Origin: Marinifilum sp. D714 | Lineage (GTDB): Bacteria > Bacteroidota > Bacteroidia > Bacteroidales > Marinifilaceae | NCBI RefSeq assembly: GCF_030851345.1 | Contig: NZ_JALPNU010000016.1 | Span: forward strand, 1 to 64,000 | DNA: 64,000 nucleotides | Direction: 5' to 3' | Shown here: piece after piece, positions 18,366 through 26,884 of the stretch | Layout of the letters: every line of letters starts with the position of its first letter | Numbering within the stretch: the stretch's first letter is position 1 | Made by a program: the position numbers and the translations under genes | Notes under the pieces: model-generated | Told to the model about the DNA's origin: nothing | The model's database searches: none | The model's input: only the letters and a program-made list of their open reading frames with translations

Positions 18366-19660
18366 CCTTTGACCTCCTCTCTCAATTTTTGCAAACGCAC
18401 ACTTACTGCATTACAGTGAGCATCCAATTGCTCAGCTTTTGCCATTACCTCAATTACTGGTCCCAGCTCAAGTAAACCTTTTTCACTAATCTTTTGAAAT
18501 GAAATACTCTTCATAAAAGATTCAAGACTTACACCTGAAAAGGACTTAGCAAATCCATTGGTAGGCAATGTGTGGTTTGTACCTGAAGCATAATCACCCG
18601 CACTTTCTGGTGTATAATTTCCTAAAAACACTGAACCTGCATTCAATATATTGTCTACACATTTTCCTTCATCCTTTACAGATACAATAAGGTGTTCAGG
18701 ACCATATTCATTACTCAAGTCCAATGCTTCATCCAATGAAGAAACCAAAATAATTTTAGAATTCTGTAAGGCCTGCTCGGCAATCTCTTTTCGAGAAAGC
18801 TTGTTTAACTGCCTATCAACTGCCAACTGAACTTCTTTAACTAATGATTCTTCCCAGGTCACAAAAATCACTTGGCTATCTGCCCCGTGTTCAGCTTGTG
18901 ATAACAAGTCGGAAGCAATAAACTCGGGATTCGCACTTTCATCTGCTAAAACCAATACTTCAGAAGGGCCTGCAGGCATGTCAATTGCCACACCCAATTT
19001 GCTTACCCTCTGCTTTGCAGCAGTAACAAATTGATTTCCCGGACCAAAAATTTTATACACATTAGGAATACTTTCTGTTCCAAATGCCATTGCCCCGATA
19101 GCCTGAATTCCACCTACACAAAAGACTTTATCTACCCCAACCAATTTACTGGCGTATAGAATTGCCGGATCAATCTTACCCTCCTTACCCGGTGGTGTGC
19201 ACAAAACAACCTCCTTACAAGCTGCCAGTTTTGCCGGAATTCCCAACATCAAAACGGTAGAAAACAAAGGAGCACTTCCTCCCGGAACATATAATCCCAC
19301 TCGTTCTATTGGCGTAGCTTTTCTCCAACACTCAACACCTTTGGTGGTTTCGATAATTTCAGTTTCCTGACATTGTGCCGCGTGAAACTTTTTAATGTTA
19401 TTGGCAGCAACCAATAAAGCATCTTTTAATTCCGAACTTAGCAGTTCCTCAGCTTTATCAATTTCCTCCCGGCTAATCTCAAGCTTATCAATTTTAATAT
19501 TATCAAACTGCCAGGTATATTTTCTCAGAGCCTTATCTCCACTAGTTTTTATCTCATTAAAAATTTGGTTTACAACATCCTCCAAATCATCATTATCAAT
19601 CAAAGGACGTGACAAAATCGCCTTCCAGTCTTTTTTATTGGGGTATTTTATTACTTGCAT
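18362..19660 (-). CDS. hisD: Histidinol dehydrogenase
   Basis: Zinc- and NAD-dependent oxidation of histidinol to histidine, the last two steps. The start is set at the ATG at 19658-19660 (protein begins MQVIKYPNKKDW), giving 432 aa, the family norm. An open frame continues 20 codons upstream into the end of hisG, but that extension has no counterpart in the family. Visible motifs are ERVGLYVPGGSAPLFSTVLM, GGIQAIGAMAFGTESIP, FGPGNQFVTAAKQ, DMPAGPSEVLVLAD, the zinc-ligand segment SQAEHGADSQVIFVT and GPEHLIV, and GNYTPESAGDYASGTNHTLPT. 4-nt overlap with hisC. Confidence 0.95.
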   Translation of the reverse strand: MQVIKYPNKKDWKAILSRPLIDNDDLEDVVNQIFNEIKTSGDKALRKYTWQFDNIKIDKLEISREEIDKAEELLSSELKDALLVAANNIKKFHAAQCQETEIIETTKGVECWRKATPIERVGLYVPGGSAPLFSTVLMLGIPAKLAACKEVVLCTPPGKEGKIDPAILYASKLVGVDKVFCVGGIQAIGAMAFGTESIPNVYKIFGPGNQFVTAAKQRVSKLGVAIDMPAGPSEVLVLADESANPEFIASDLLSQAEHGADSQVIFVTWEESLVKEVQLAVDRQLNKLSRKEIAEQALQNSKIILVSSLDEALDLSNEYGPEHLIVSVKDEGKCVDNILNAGSVFLGNYTPESAGDYASGTNHTLPTNGFAKSFSGVSLESFMKSISFQKISEKGLLELGPVIEVMAKAEQLDAHCNAVSVRLQKLREEVKG

Positions 19661-19700
19661 GATTAAATATTCTGTGATTAATAGTCTTTTCCTGTTTAAT

Positions 19701-20561
19701 TTATAGTACCATCTTTTCAATTGGGATGATTAAAATACCTTCGGCACCATTCAATTTTAACTGATCAATCACTCCCCAAAAGTCATTTTCGTTAATTACA
19801 GAGTGTAAAGAACTCCATCCTTCCTGGGCCAATGGCATAATCGTAGGACTTTTCATTCCAGGTAATACTTCGATGATATCATTGACCTTCTCATTTGGAG
19901 CATTCAAAAGAATATATTTATTGTTCTTTGCTGCCAAAACAGATTTCAATCGGAACATTAGTCTATCCAGAATGGCCTGTTTTATACCAGACATATTTTT
20001 ATTGGCAACCAAACAAGCTTCTGATTTTAGAATTTGCTCTACTTCTCGTAATCCGTTTTTAAATAAAGTACTGCCTGAACTTACAAGATCGCAAATCCCA
20101 TCTGCCAAGCCAATATTAGGAGCTATTTCAACTGAACCAGAAATAACGTGTATATCGCAATTCAAATTATTCTCATCAAGAAATAGCTGTAAAGAATTTG
20201 GATAGGATGTAGCTATCCTTTTACCATTAAAATACTCCAGACCATTGTATTCAACATCCTTTGGCAATGCCATTGCCAACCTACATTTCGAAAAACCAAG
20301 CTTCTGTAGTATTTCAAGTTCTTTTTGTTTTTCTATTACAACATTTTCACCTACAATAGCAATATCAGCCACTCCATCCTCCACATACTGAGGAATATCT
20401 GAATTCCTAAGATACAAAACTTCCAATGGAAAGTTAAAGGCACTGGCTTTTAACTGATCTTTTCCATTGTCGATGGAAATTCCACATTCTTTAAGGATTT
20501 TAAGAGAATCTTCTTTAAGTCTTCCTGACTTTTGAACTGCAATTTTTAATTTTTCACCCAT
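19701..20561 (-). CDS. hisG: ATP phosphoribosyltransferase, long form
   Basis: Commits ATP and PRPP to histidine synthesis. The protein begins KIAVQKSGRLKEDSLKILKECGI. The PRPP/phosphate loop is DLVSSGSTLFKNGL at about residues 158-171. It is the long form: the catalytic part is followed (from about residue 205) by a HisG_C regulatory domain (KYILLNAPNEKVNDIIEVLPGMKSPTIMPLAQEGW), which binds histidine for feedback inhibition. No HisZ is needed for this form. First structural gene of the operon; the leader peptide and attenuator lie just upstream. Confidence 0.96.
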   Translation of the reverse strand: MGEKLKIAVQKSGRLKEDSLKILKECGISIDNGKDQLKASAFNFPLEVLYLRNSDIPQYVEDGVADIAIVGENVVIEKQKELEILQKLGFSKCRLAMALPKDVEYNGLEYFNGKRIATSYPNSLQLFLDENNLNCDIHVISGSVEIAPNIGLADGICDLVSSGSTLFKNGLREVEQILKSEACLVANKNMSGIKQAILDRLMFRLKSVLAAKNNKYILLNAPNEKVNDIIEVLPGMKSPTIMPLAQEGWSSLHSVINENDFWGVIDQLKLNGAEGILIIPIEKMVL

Positions 20562-20598
20562 GATTTAAAATTTTGAGACCTCCTGATCCATTATGGGT

Positions 20599-20631
20599 AA
20601 AAAAAATGCCCACCTGAATCAGGCGGGCATT
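20599..20631 (-). terminator. his operon attenuator (terminator hairpin)
   Basis: Read on the minus strand, a 13-bp stem (AATGCCCGCCTGA / TCAGGTGGGCATT, with one G-U pair) closes almost without loop and is followed by eight T. It sits between the leader peptide stop and the hisG start. The 5' arm (minus-strand GCCCGCCTG, plus coordinates 20620-20628) can alternatively pair in 8 of 9 positions with CAGGTGAGC at 20679-20687, which overlaps the end of the leader peptide gene. Confidence 0.88.
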
Positions 20632-20675
20632 AATAATGTTAGTTAAAATATCTTTTAGAATAAGGCATAACATCG

Positions 20676-20735
20676 TCAGCTCACCTGCGGGTAAGTAAAA
20701 TGATGATGACGATGATGTAATGCAATAAACTTCAT
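20676..20735 (-). CDS. hisL: Histidine leader peptide
   Basis: A 19-codon reading frame starting ATGAAGTTTATT encodes MKFIAL followed by HHRHHH, then FTYPQVS and a TGA stop. Five of six consecutive codons are CAT (20700-20717), the hallmark of a histidine-sensing leader. It lies 115 nt upstream of hisG and 45 nt upstream of a terminator hairpin. A ribosome stalled at the His codons would leave CAGGTGAGC (20679-20687) free to sequester the terminator's 5' arm. A ribosome reaching the TGA would cover that segment and allow termination. The His-codon segment CATCGTC can also pair with GACGATG just beyond the stop. Very short, so it would escape normal gene callers. The mechanism is inference from sequence; the peptide and hairpin are directly visible. 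Confidence 0.85.
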   Translation of the reverse strand: MKFIALHHRHHHFTYPQVS

Positions 20736-20756
20736 TTTTGTTCTTTTTGTGTGGAG

Positions 20757-20788
20757 CAAAGATTAGCATTTATTTTTTTTCAGACAAA
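20757..20788 (-). promoter_or_regulatory. Putative his operon promoter
   Basis: On the minus strand, TTTG (20785-20788), a 19-nt spacer and TAATCTTTG (20757-20765) approximate the Bacteroidota -33/-7 promoter (TTTG ... TAnnTTTG, here with one extra base in the -7 box). It lies 22 nt before the leader-peptide ATG, giving a short leader as expected for attenuation. Confidence 0.5.
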
Positions 20789-21033
20789 TCTTTTTTTCAA
20801 GAATATTGAAAAGTTAACGATTTAGCAACATAGATTCTATTCTAAAACAACATCACACAAATTTCTCTATTTTCAAACTCACCCCCATTATTTCACAGGG
20901 ATATTCTCTAAAAAAACAAAATAATTCGACACACCCCCTCTTCGAAAACGATATAATTAAAAAAAAATGCACTTTTCGAGAAAAGAACCCCTCATTTTTA
21001 TTTGTTAGTATGATATTTTTAATACTTTTACAA

Positions 21034-21117
21034 AAGCAACCCCTAAAAATACCAGGTGTATTTATTAAAAAACCACAATTATTTAATACACCCCCCTTTT
21101 TTAAGAATGGGTTGCTT
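21034..21117. repeat. Nested inverted repeats in his/P-II divergent spacer
   Basis: Outer arms AAGCAACCC (21034-21042) and GGGTTGCTT (21109-21117) are perfectly complementary. Inner arms GGTGTATT (21055-21062) and AATACACC (21085-21092) are also perfectly complementary. The rest of this ~540-nt spacer (20830-21370) is AT-rich, with several C4-C6 runs, and contains no gene. The nested dyad could be an operator, an RNA structure in the P-II/amt leader, or a remnant element. Confidence 0.6.
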
Positions 21118-21248
21118 AAGAAAAAACTAAAATTGCTAACTATTATTAAAAACCATTATTAACCACATGAAAATCAATTTTCGGAATTCAGAAGATAAAG
21201 CACACCTGCTTTATTCAAGACATCAAAAACTGTCAATTTCTTCAATTT

Positions 21249-21324
21249 TTCGACAACAGTCGAATTTACGCTTGGTCTAAATACGAAACCCGAGGCTCCT
21301 TAATCCGGGGAACCTCGGTGTTTC
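21249..21324 (+). promoter_or_regulatory. Tandem hairpins in the P-II/amt 5' leader
   Basis: Hairpin 1 is TTCGAC-AACA-GTCGAA (21249-21264). Hairpin 2 (21285-21324) pairs GAAAC+CCGAGG with CCTCGG+GTTTC across a one-base bulge and extends inward with TCC/GGA. It has about 14 base pairs and is far more GC-rich than its surroundings. It ends 46 nt before the P-II start codon and has no T run, so it is more likely an RNA regulatory or stability element than a terminator. Confidence 0.6.
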
Positions 21325-21370
21325 AAACTAGAAGACTCAATGAAATTAAAATCTTATAATAGAAAAATTT

Positions 21371-21718
21371 ATGAAAAAGATCGAAGCGATTATTCGCAAA
21401 ACTAAATTTGAAGACGTTAAGAAAGGACTACACGAAATAGGCATCGACTACCTGACATTTTGGGATGTAAGAGGTGTAGGAAAATCGGTGGAAAAAAGAG
21501 TATACCGAGGCGTTAAATATGATACCAGTAGTATCGAAAGAACTATGATATCATTTATAGTAAGAGACAAATTTGTAGATAGCTGTATTGTTAGCATTCG
21601 TGAAAATGCATTTACAGGTGAAATAGGAGATGGAAGAATTTTCATCTATGAAGTTCTTGATGCCTATAGAATCAGAACAGGAGATTCTGGCGATCGCTCC
21701 TTATATGATGAAGAATAG
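21371..21718 (+). CDS. P-II family nitrogen regulatory protein
   Basis: Trimeric signal protein that reads 2-oxoglutarate and ATP/ADP and controls nitrogen metabolism, here most likely the adjacent Amt channel (GlnK-type role). The N-terminus MKKIEAIIRKTKFEDVKKGL is standard. The T-loop tyrosine used for uridylylation in other phyla is conserved in the VYRGVKY context. The ATP-binding B and C loops are visible as TGEIGDGRIFI and RIRTGDSGD. The T-loop N-terminal half (WDVRGVGKSVEKR) is shorter and more basic than GlnB/GlnK of Proteobacteria. 115 aa. A gap of 37 nt to amt on the same strand makes this the usual glnK-amt pair. Confidence 0.93.
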   Translation: MKKIEAIIRKTKFEDVKKGLHEIGIDYLTFWDVRGVGKSVEKRVYRGVKYDTSSIERTMISFIVRDKFVDSCIVSIRENAFTGEIGDGRIFIYEVLDAYRIRTGDSGDRSLYDEE

Positions 21719-21755
21719 AGCTAGCATTAATTATTCACGAAATTAAATTATTATC

Positions 21756-22997
21756 ATGGAAGAAACTCTAAGTTTAAACACAATACAGTCAACAGTTACA
21801 GCAACGAGTCATTCATTAGATGTAGTTTGGGTACTACTTTCTGCTGCTTTAGTAATGTTTATGCAGCCTGGATTTGCAATGGCAGAAGCTGGCTTTACAA
21901 GAGCAAAGAACACGGCAAACATCCTAATGAAGAACATGTTGGATTTTGGTGTTGGATCAATTTCATTTTTCTTAATTGGCTACGCCTTAATGTTTGGTTC
22001 TGATATAGGAGGATTCATTGGAAAGCTTCCCTTTCTGGAAGAATCAAGCCCCGAAATTGACTATTCATTTCTAATGTTTCAGACCGTATTTGCAGCCACG
22101 GCAGCAACAATTGTATCAGGTGCTGTAGCAGAAAGAACTGAATTTAAAACCTATCTATTTTTTAGTATAATCACCACAGCAATTATTTATCCTATTTCCG
22201 GGCACTGGGTATGGGGTGGCGGTTGGTTAAGCAATCTTGGCTTCCACGATTTCGCAGGTTCAAGTGTTGTCCATTCAGTTGGTGCATGGATGGGATTGGT
22301 AGGTGCTGCCCTTATCGGACCACGTATAGGTAAATACAATGGGAAAGCAAATGCAATACCAGGACATAACTTAACTTTTGCAGCTCTCGGAGTATTTATC
22401 CTATGGTTCGGATGGTTTGGATTTAATGCTGGCTCTCAGCTGGCTGCCTCTGGATCGGATAATACCCTTGCCATTTCTCATATCTTTTTAACAACCAACT
22501 TATCAGCAGCTGGCGGAACTCTTGCAGCACTTGCAGTAAGCTGGATGAGATATAAACGCCCTACACTTTCCTTAACTTTAAATGGTGCATTGGCGGGACT
22601 TGTTGCCATTACTGCCGGATGTGATATTGTAACGCCTCATGCTGCAATTGTAATTGGTATTTTGGCAGGTATTACTCTTATATTTTCAGTTGAGTTTGTC
22701 GACAAGAAACTTAAAATTGATGATCCTGTAGGTGCAATTACTGTACATGGCGTGAATGGAGCATTAGGAACTCTTTTAGTAGGAATTTTTGCCACTGATG
22801 GTGGACTATTACATGGCGGTGGTTTTAAACTACTTGGTATTCAAGCCTTAGGTGTTGTAAGCATTGCAGCCTGGGCTTTAGGAACTGCTTATATTCTCTT
22901 CAAAATGCTAGACAAATCAATTGGTCTTAGAGTTCCTGCAATTGTTGAAGAAGAAGGTTTAGATATTTACGAACACGGTGAAAAAGCATACCATTAA
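21756..22997 (+). CDS. amt: Ammonium transporter
   Basis: Inner-membrane Amt/Rh channel moving ammonium/ammonia, with eleven hydrophobic helices. Signature segments are MFMQPGFAMAEAGFTRAKNTANILMKN, SGHWVWGGGWLSNLGFHDFAGSSVVHSVG (first pore His) and DPVGAITVHGVNGALGTLLVG (second pore His). FGWFGFNAGS is also conserved. The cytoplasmic tail ends DIYEHGEKAYH, as in Amt proteins gated by P-II. 413 aa is normal. It is transcribed with the P-II gene, and a terminator follows. Confidence 0.95.
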   Translation: MEETLSLNTIQSTVTATSHSLDVVWVLLSAALVMFMQPGFAMAEAGFTRAKNTANILMKNMLDFGVGSISFFLIGYALMFGSDIGGFIGKLPFLEESSPEIDYSFLMFQTVFAATAATIVSGAVAERTEFKTYLFFSIITTAIIYPISGHWVWGGGWLSNLGFHDFAGSSVVHSVGAWMGLVGAALIGPRIGKYNGKANAIPGHNLTFAALGVFILWFGWFGFNAGSQLAASGSDNTLAISHIFLTTNLSAAGGTLAALAVSWMRYKRPTLSLTLNGALAGLVAITAGCDIVTPHAAIVIGILAGITLIFSVEFVDKKLKIDDPVGAITVHGVNGALGTLLVGIFATDGGLLHGGGFKLLGIQALGVVSIAAWALGTAYILFKMLDKSIGLRVPAIVEEEGLDIYEHGEKAYH

Positions 22998-23024
22998 TTA
23001 CCAAACAAATACTCGTTTCTCAAT

Positions 23025-23063
23025 AAAGATGATGTGAAGTAAGATTCTTCCATCATCTTTTTT
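23025..23063 (+). terminator. Terminator after amt
   Basis: AAAGATGATG and CATCATCTTT (10-bp stem) enclose a 16-nt segment that itself pairs GAAG/CTTC, followed by TTT. It lies 28 nt after the amt stop codon. Confidence 0.8.
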
Positions 23064-23186
23064 AATAAAAAAAAACTTTGTAATTTCATGAGAGCAAAAA
23101 CAAAATGAATGACAATATTTAATTTTATTTGACGTTCTTTTGCAGAAAGAAAAAACTTAAAAAACACATATTAATAAATTAAATTG

Positions 23187-23774
23187 ATGAACATGAAAAA
23201 GATTAATGTTTTCTTATTAGCTTGTCTATTCTTCACTCTTAGTATTGGACAAACTGGCTGTTACGGACCGTTTCGTTTGACCAAAAACCTTCATGAATGG
23301 AATGGTACTGTAGGAGATAAATTTACAAATGCATTGGTATTTTTTGCATTTGTTGTAATTCCTGTTTACGAGGTTGCTGTTCTGGTTGATGGATTAGTTT
23401 TAAATACCATTGAGTTTTGGTCTGGAGATAATCCTGTAGCAATGAAAGAAGGTGAAAAAGATGTTCAGATTGTGAAAAAAGACGGTAAAAAATACAGAAT
23501 AACAGCTACAAAAAATAAATTTCACATCGAACAACTACAAGGTCCTAACAAAGGCAATTATGCTGAATTGGTATACGATCCAACTAGCTCAAGCTGGAGC
23601 CTAAAAGATGGAGATAAAGAATTACAAAAACTAGTTAGTTTAAATGAAGAAGCTAACCTAATAGAAATCTACAAGCCAAATGGCGAGATGATTCAAGTTA
23701 ACCCAAACAGCTATGATTTAGCACTTATTAAAGAACAGGTTAATTCCAACTCCATCAATTGGGCAATGAAATAA
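23187..23774 (+). CDS. DUF3332-type lipoprotein
   Basis: Small exported protein resembling the DUF3332 family. Signal peptide with a Cys (QTGC) at about residue 25; lipidation is plausible although the lipobox is not ideal. After the Cys come GPFRLTKNLHEWNGTVGDKFTNALVFFAFVV, a hydrophobic stretch and EVAVLVDGLVLNTIEFWSGDNP. These are the segments by which I recognise the family. The C-terminal half (VKKDGKKYRITATKNKFHIEQL...) is a polar beta-rich region. The function is not known. The start is set at the ATG at 23187; the in-frame TTG just before it is less likely, and a second ATG lies two codons further in. A terminator follows directly. Confidence 0.72.
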   Translation: MNMKKINVFLLACLFFTLSIGQTGCYGPFRLTKNLHEWNGTVGDKFTNALVFFAFVVIPVYEVAVLVDGLVLNTIEFWSGDNPVAMKEGEKDVQIVKKDGKKYRITATKNKFHIEQLQGPNKGNYAELVYDPTSSSWSLKDGDKELQKLVSLNEEANLIEIYKPNGEMIQVNPNSYDLALIKEQVNSNSINWAMK

Positions 23775-23780
23775 CATTCC

Positions 23781-23809
23781 TCCCCGACTATTGAAAGTCG
23801 GGGATTTTT
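23781..23809 (+). terminator. Rho-independent terminator
   Basis: A GC-rich 9-bp stem TCCCCGACT / AGTCGGGGA with a 6-nt loop is followed by TTTTT, a few bases after the stop of the DUF3332-like gene. Confidence 0.92.
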
Positions 23810-23855
23810 CTTTCTCAAAATTTTGATGCTCCATACTATAAATGTAACTTTATTG

Positions 23856-23874
23856 ACAGCACGTTAAATGCTGT
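23856..23874 (+). promoter_or_regulatory. Hairpin abutting the start codon
   Basis: ACAGCA and TGCTGT (6 bp, 7-nt loop) end four bases before the ATG of the 1001-aa hybrid kinase. The position would occlude the ribosome site if it forms. Small, so it could be chance. Confidence 0.35.
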
Positions 23875-23878
23875 TAAT

Positions 23879-26800
23879 ATGAACAAATCACCAATATCAT
23901 TCCTCTCTTTTAATCTGATCTTAATCTTTGCTTTTTTTTTGCTTGCTGTTAATGCTCAAGCCAGCGACCCCAAAAAAGCTCCGAACTTTGATAAAATCAG
24001 ATTACAGCTAAAATATTATCACCAATTTCAATTTGCCGGATATTATGCTGCATTACATAAAGGATTTTATAAGAATGAAGGTTTAGATGTAGAACTTTTA
24101 GAAGGTGGGACGGTTAACGCAGTAGAAATTGTTTTGCAGGGCGATGCTGAATATGGTGTAGGTGCAAATGATATCCTTATTGAGCGTATTAATAACAAAC
24201 CAGTTGTTCTTCTAGCCTCTATCTTTCAAAGTTCACCATCAATATTCCTTAGCCTAAAAAAATCAGGGATAAATACAGCCCATGACCTTATCAACAAACG
24301 GGTAATGCTTCTGGACGAATATAGAGATCCTGAACTCTTAGCTATTTTCTACAAAGAAGGAATTCCTTTAGACAATATACTTAGATTAACCACCTCCTAT
24401 GATATTAATGATTTAATTACGGGTAAAACAGATGTTTTAAATGCCTACTCAACTAACGAACCTTATTTCTTAAGTGAGCAAGGAATAGATTACACAATCA
24501 TTTACCCTCAAAACTATGGTATTGACTTTTACGGTGATGGAATATTTACTACTGAAAATGAAGTTAAAAATAACCCGAAACGAGTTGATGCATTTATTCG
24601 AGCCACAAAAAAAGGCTGGGAATATGCTTTAAAAAATCAAGATGAAATCATTGATATACTCATTAATACCTATGGAGTTAAAAAAAGTAAAAAGCACCTT
24701 CAATTTGAAGCAAAACAAATTCAAGAGTTAATTTTAAATGATTATGTAGAAATTGGTCATATTAATCCAGGTAGACTGGATAATATTGCAAGAATTTGTG
24801 CTCAAATGGGAATGGTTTCTACTAATTATGATTTAAGTGGTTTTATTTATAAACAAGAGCAATTTAAAACTCCAACATGGTTAAAATGGGCACTAATCAC
24901 ATCTATTATAACAATATCGATTGTTGTAATAATTTCACTGTATCTATACATTTTCAATAAACAATTAAAAAAAGCTGTTGACCGACAAACTGCTAATATT
25001 AGGCTGAAAAATGAGGAATTAATTAAATCTGAAAAACGTTTTAGAGAGGTTATTGAAAACTTACCTTCCGGAGCTATTCTCGTTGAAGGGGATGTTTTGT
25101 TTACCAATAAAAAAGCCTTTGAAATAACCGAATATACCAATGAAGACACTCCCGATATTAATTCTTGGTTTACTGCCATTTACAGAGATCAGAAAGAGAT
25201 AAATTATCAAATTTACAAGACTAACAAATCAAAGAATTTTAAAAATCCAACAATCACATCCATTATTACGAAATCAGGGAAAATAAAACAAGTTGAATTT
25301 CACGCCTACCGTTTCGATGGTAAAGAAATTTGGCTGATGAATGATATTAGCAAAAGAATAGAGATAGAGCAGGCCTTAATCGCAAGCGAATACAAACTTA
25401 GAACCTACATCGAAGAATCTCCAAATGGCCTCGTAATATTCGATAAAAAAACCAAAGTAAAGTTTGCAAACCCTGCCTTTCTAAAGCTCTTGGATATTGT
25501 AGAATCTGAGGAAATTAATTACTACATAAAAGATTTTTTCTCTTCGTGGCAGCTCGCAAAAAACGTTGAGATGATGAAACAACTTTTGGAGTCAGGAAAA
25601 ATTCAAGGAGAAGTTATGGTTAAGTCTGTTGAAAATAGAAAATTCCCGGCATTTATTAGTGCTGTGAAAATTCATAATGATGAATTCTTGGGATTTCTTA
25701 TAGATACTTCTCCACTAAAACAAGCCGAAAATAAACTAAAAGCTGCACTTGAAAAAGCAGAAGAAAGTGATCGGTTAAAATCAGCATTTCTTGCCAATAT
25801 GAGTCATGAAATCCGAACTCCCATGAATGGGATATTAGGTTTTAGTCAATTATTATTAAAAGAAAATCTATCTCAAGCCAAAAAGGAACAGTATATTGAT
25901 ATTTTGAATCAAAATGGGTGTCAGCTATTGGAAATCATAAACAACATAATAGACATATCCTATTTAGAAGTCAATCAATTGAAAGTAATAAAAAGCACTT
26001 TTTCCATTTCAAAACTATTTAATGATCTTGAAACATTATTTATAATTGAAAAACCAAAATATCAGAAAGAAAATCTAGAAATTTCATTCATCAATCATGT
26101 TCCAAAAGAATTGGATAAAATTGAGTCTGATCTTGGAAAGATTAAACAAGTTTTAATTAATCTGATCAATAATGCTCTTAAATTCACAAAAGAAGGATAC
26201 ATTAGAATTAGTACTCATTTAAGCGAATCAAAATTATTTTTCGTTGTCGAAGATTCAGGAATAGGAATACCTAAAGAAAAGCATTCCATTATATTTGAAC
26301 GCTTTGGCCAAATAGAAAATGTATATACAAGACAATTTGGAGGAGTTGGTCTAGGTTTACCTATTTCAAAAGGTATTATTGAACTTTTGGATGGAAAATT
26401 AGAACTAGAATCTAATCAAAATAAAGGTTCTAAATTTCAATTTTATATTCCAATACAAGAAAAAGAAATAGAAGTAATAGAAAACAACAATCAACAAAAT
26501 AGATTCTCCTGGAGTGGTAAGGAAATTCTTATTGTAGATGATGTTGATATAAACATTAATTTTCTAAAAGAATTGCTAGATAATACCGGTGCAAACATCA
26601 CCTTAAGTAAAAATGGCAAAGAGGCTGTAAAATTATGCGAATCAGGATACCAACCAGACTTGATTTTAATGGATATTAAGATGCCTGAAATGAATGGACT
26701 GGACGCTACTAAAGAAATCAGAAAGTATCTCAAGAATACACCTATTATTGCGCAAACTGCCTACGCATCAGAAAGTGATAAAAGACTAGCTTTATCGGCA

Positions 26801-26884
26801 GGTTGTAATGACTTTTTTTCAAAACCTTTAAATCCAGAAAAATTATTAAATAGAATAGATCAATTCTTATTGGCCAGCATTTAA
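23879..26884 (+). CDS. Hybrid histidine kinase with NMT1/THI5-like periplasmic sensor
   Basis: One-protein phosphorelay. Order: signal peptide (cleavage near VNAQA, about residue 29); NMT1/THI5-like solute-binding domain, about 40-300 (LKYYHQFQFAGYYAALHKGFYKNEGLDVEL is typical, related proteins bind pyrimidine or thiamine precursors and other nitrogen compounds); transmembrane helix about 337-360; two PAS-like domains (about 385-500 and 505-620); HisKA with H643 in NMSHEIRTPMN; HATPase with NLINNALKFT, EDSGIGIP and GVGLGLPISKG; and a C-terminal receiver with phospho-acceptor D932 in LILMDIKMP and Lys in FFSKPLNP. All catalytic residues are present. There is no adjacent regulator or transporter. 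Its stop codon overlaps the stop of the convergent GT2 gene by two bases. Confidence 0.92.
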   Translation: MNKSPISFLSFNLILIFAFFLLAVNAQASDPKKAPNFDKIRLQLKYYHQFQFAGYYAALHKGFYKNEGLDVELLEGGTVNAVEIVLQGDAEYGVGANDILIERINNKPVVLLASIFQSSPSIFLSLKKSGINTAHDLINKRVMLLDEYRDPELLAIFYKEGIPLDNILRLTTSYDINDLITGKTDVLNAYSTNEPYFLSEQGIDYTIIYPQNYGIDFYGDGIFTTENEVKNNPKRVDAFIRATKKGWEYALKNQDEIIDILINTYGVKKSKKHLQFEAKQIQELILNDYVEIGHINPGRLDNIARICAQMGMVSTNYDLSGFIYKQEQFKTPTWLKWALITSIITISIVVIISLYLYIFNKQLKKAVDRQTANIRLKNEELIKSEKRFREVIENLPSGAILVEGDVLFTNKKAFEITEYTNEDTPDINSWFTAIYRDQKEINYQIYKTNKSKNFKNPTITSIITKSGKIKQVEFHAYRFDGKEIWLMNDISKRIEIEQALIASEYKLRTYIEESPNGLVIFDKKTKVKFANPAFLKLLDIVESEEINYYIKDFFSSWQLAKNVEMMKQLLESGKIQGEVMVKSVENRKFPAFISAVKIHNDEFLGFLIDTSPLKQAENKLKAALEKAEESDRLKSAFLANMSHEIRTPMNGILGFSQLLLKENLSQAKKEQYIDILNQNGCQLLEIINNIIDISYLEVNQLKVIKSTFSISKLFNDLETLFIIEKPKYQKENLEISFINHVPKELDKIESDLGKIKQVLINLINNALKFTKEGYIRISTHLSESKLFFVVEDSGIGIPKEKHSIIFERFGQIENVYTRQFGGVGLGLPISKGIIELLDGKLELESNQNKGSKFQFYIPIQEKEIEVIENNNQQNRFSWSGKEILIVDDVDININFLKELLDNTGANITLSKNGKEAVKLCESGYQPDLILMDIKMPEMNGLDATKEIRKYLKNTPIIAQTAYASESDKRLALSAGCNDFFSKPLNPEKLLNRIDQFLLASI

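Noticed and set aside
20554-20769. 71-aa frame over the his leader
   Set aside because: It is the out-of-frame shadow of the true 19-aa leader peptide and the attenuator hairpin.
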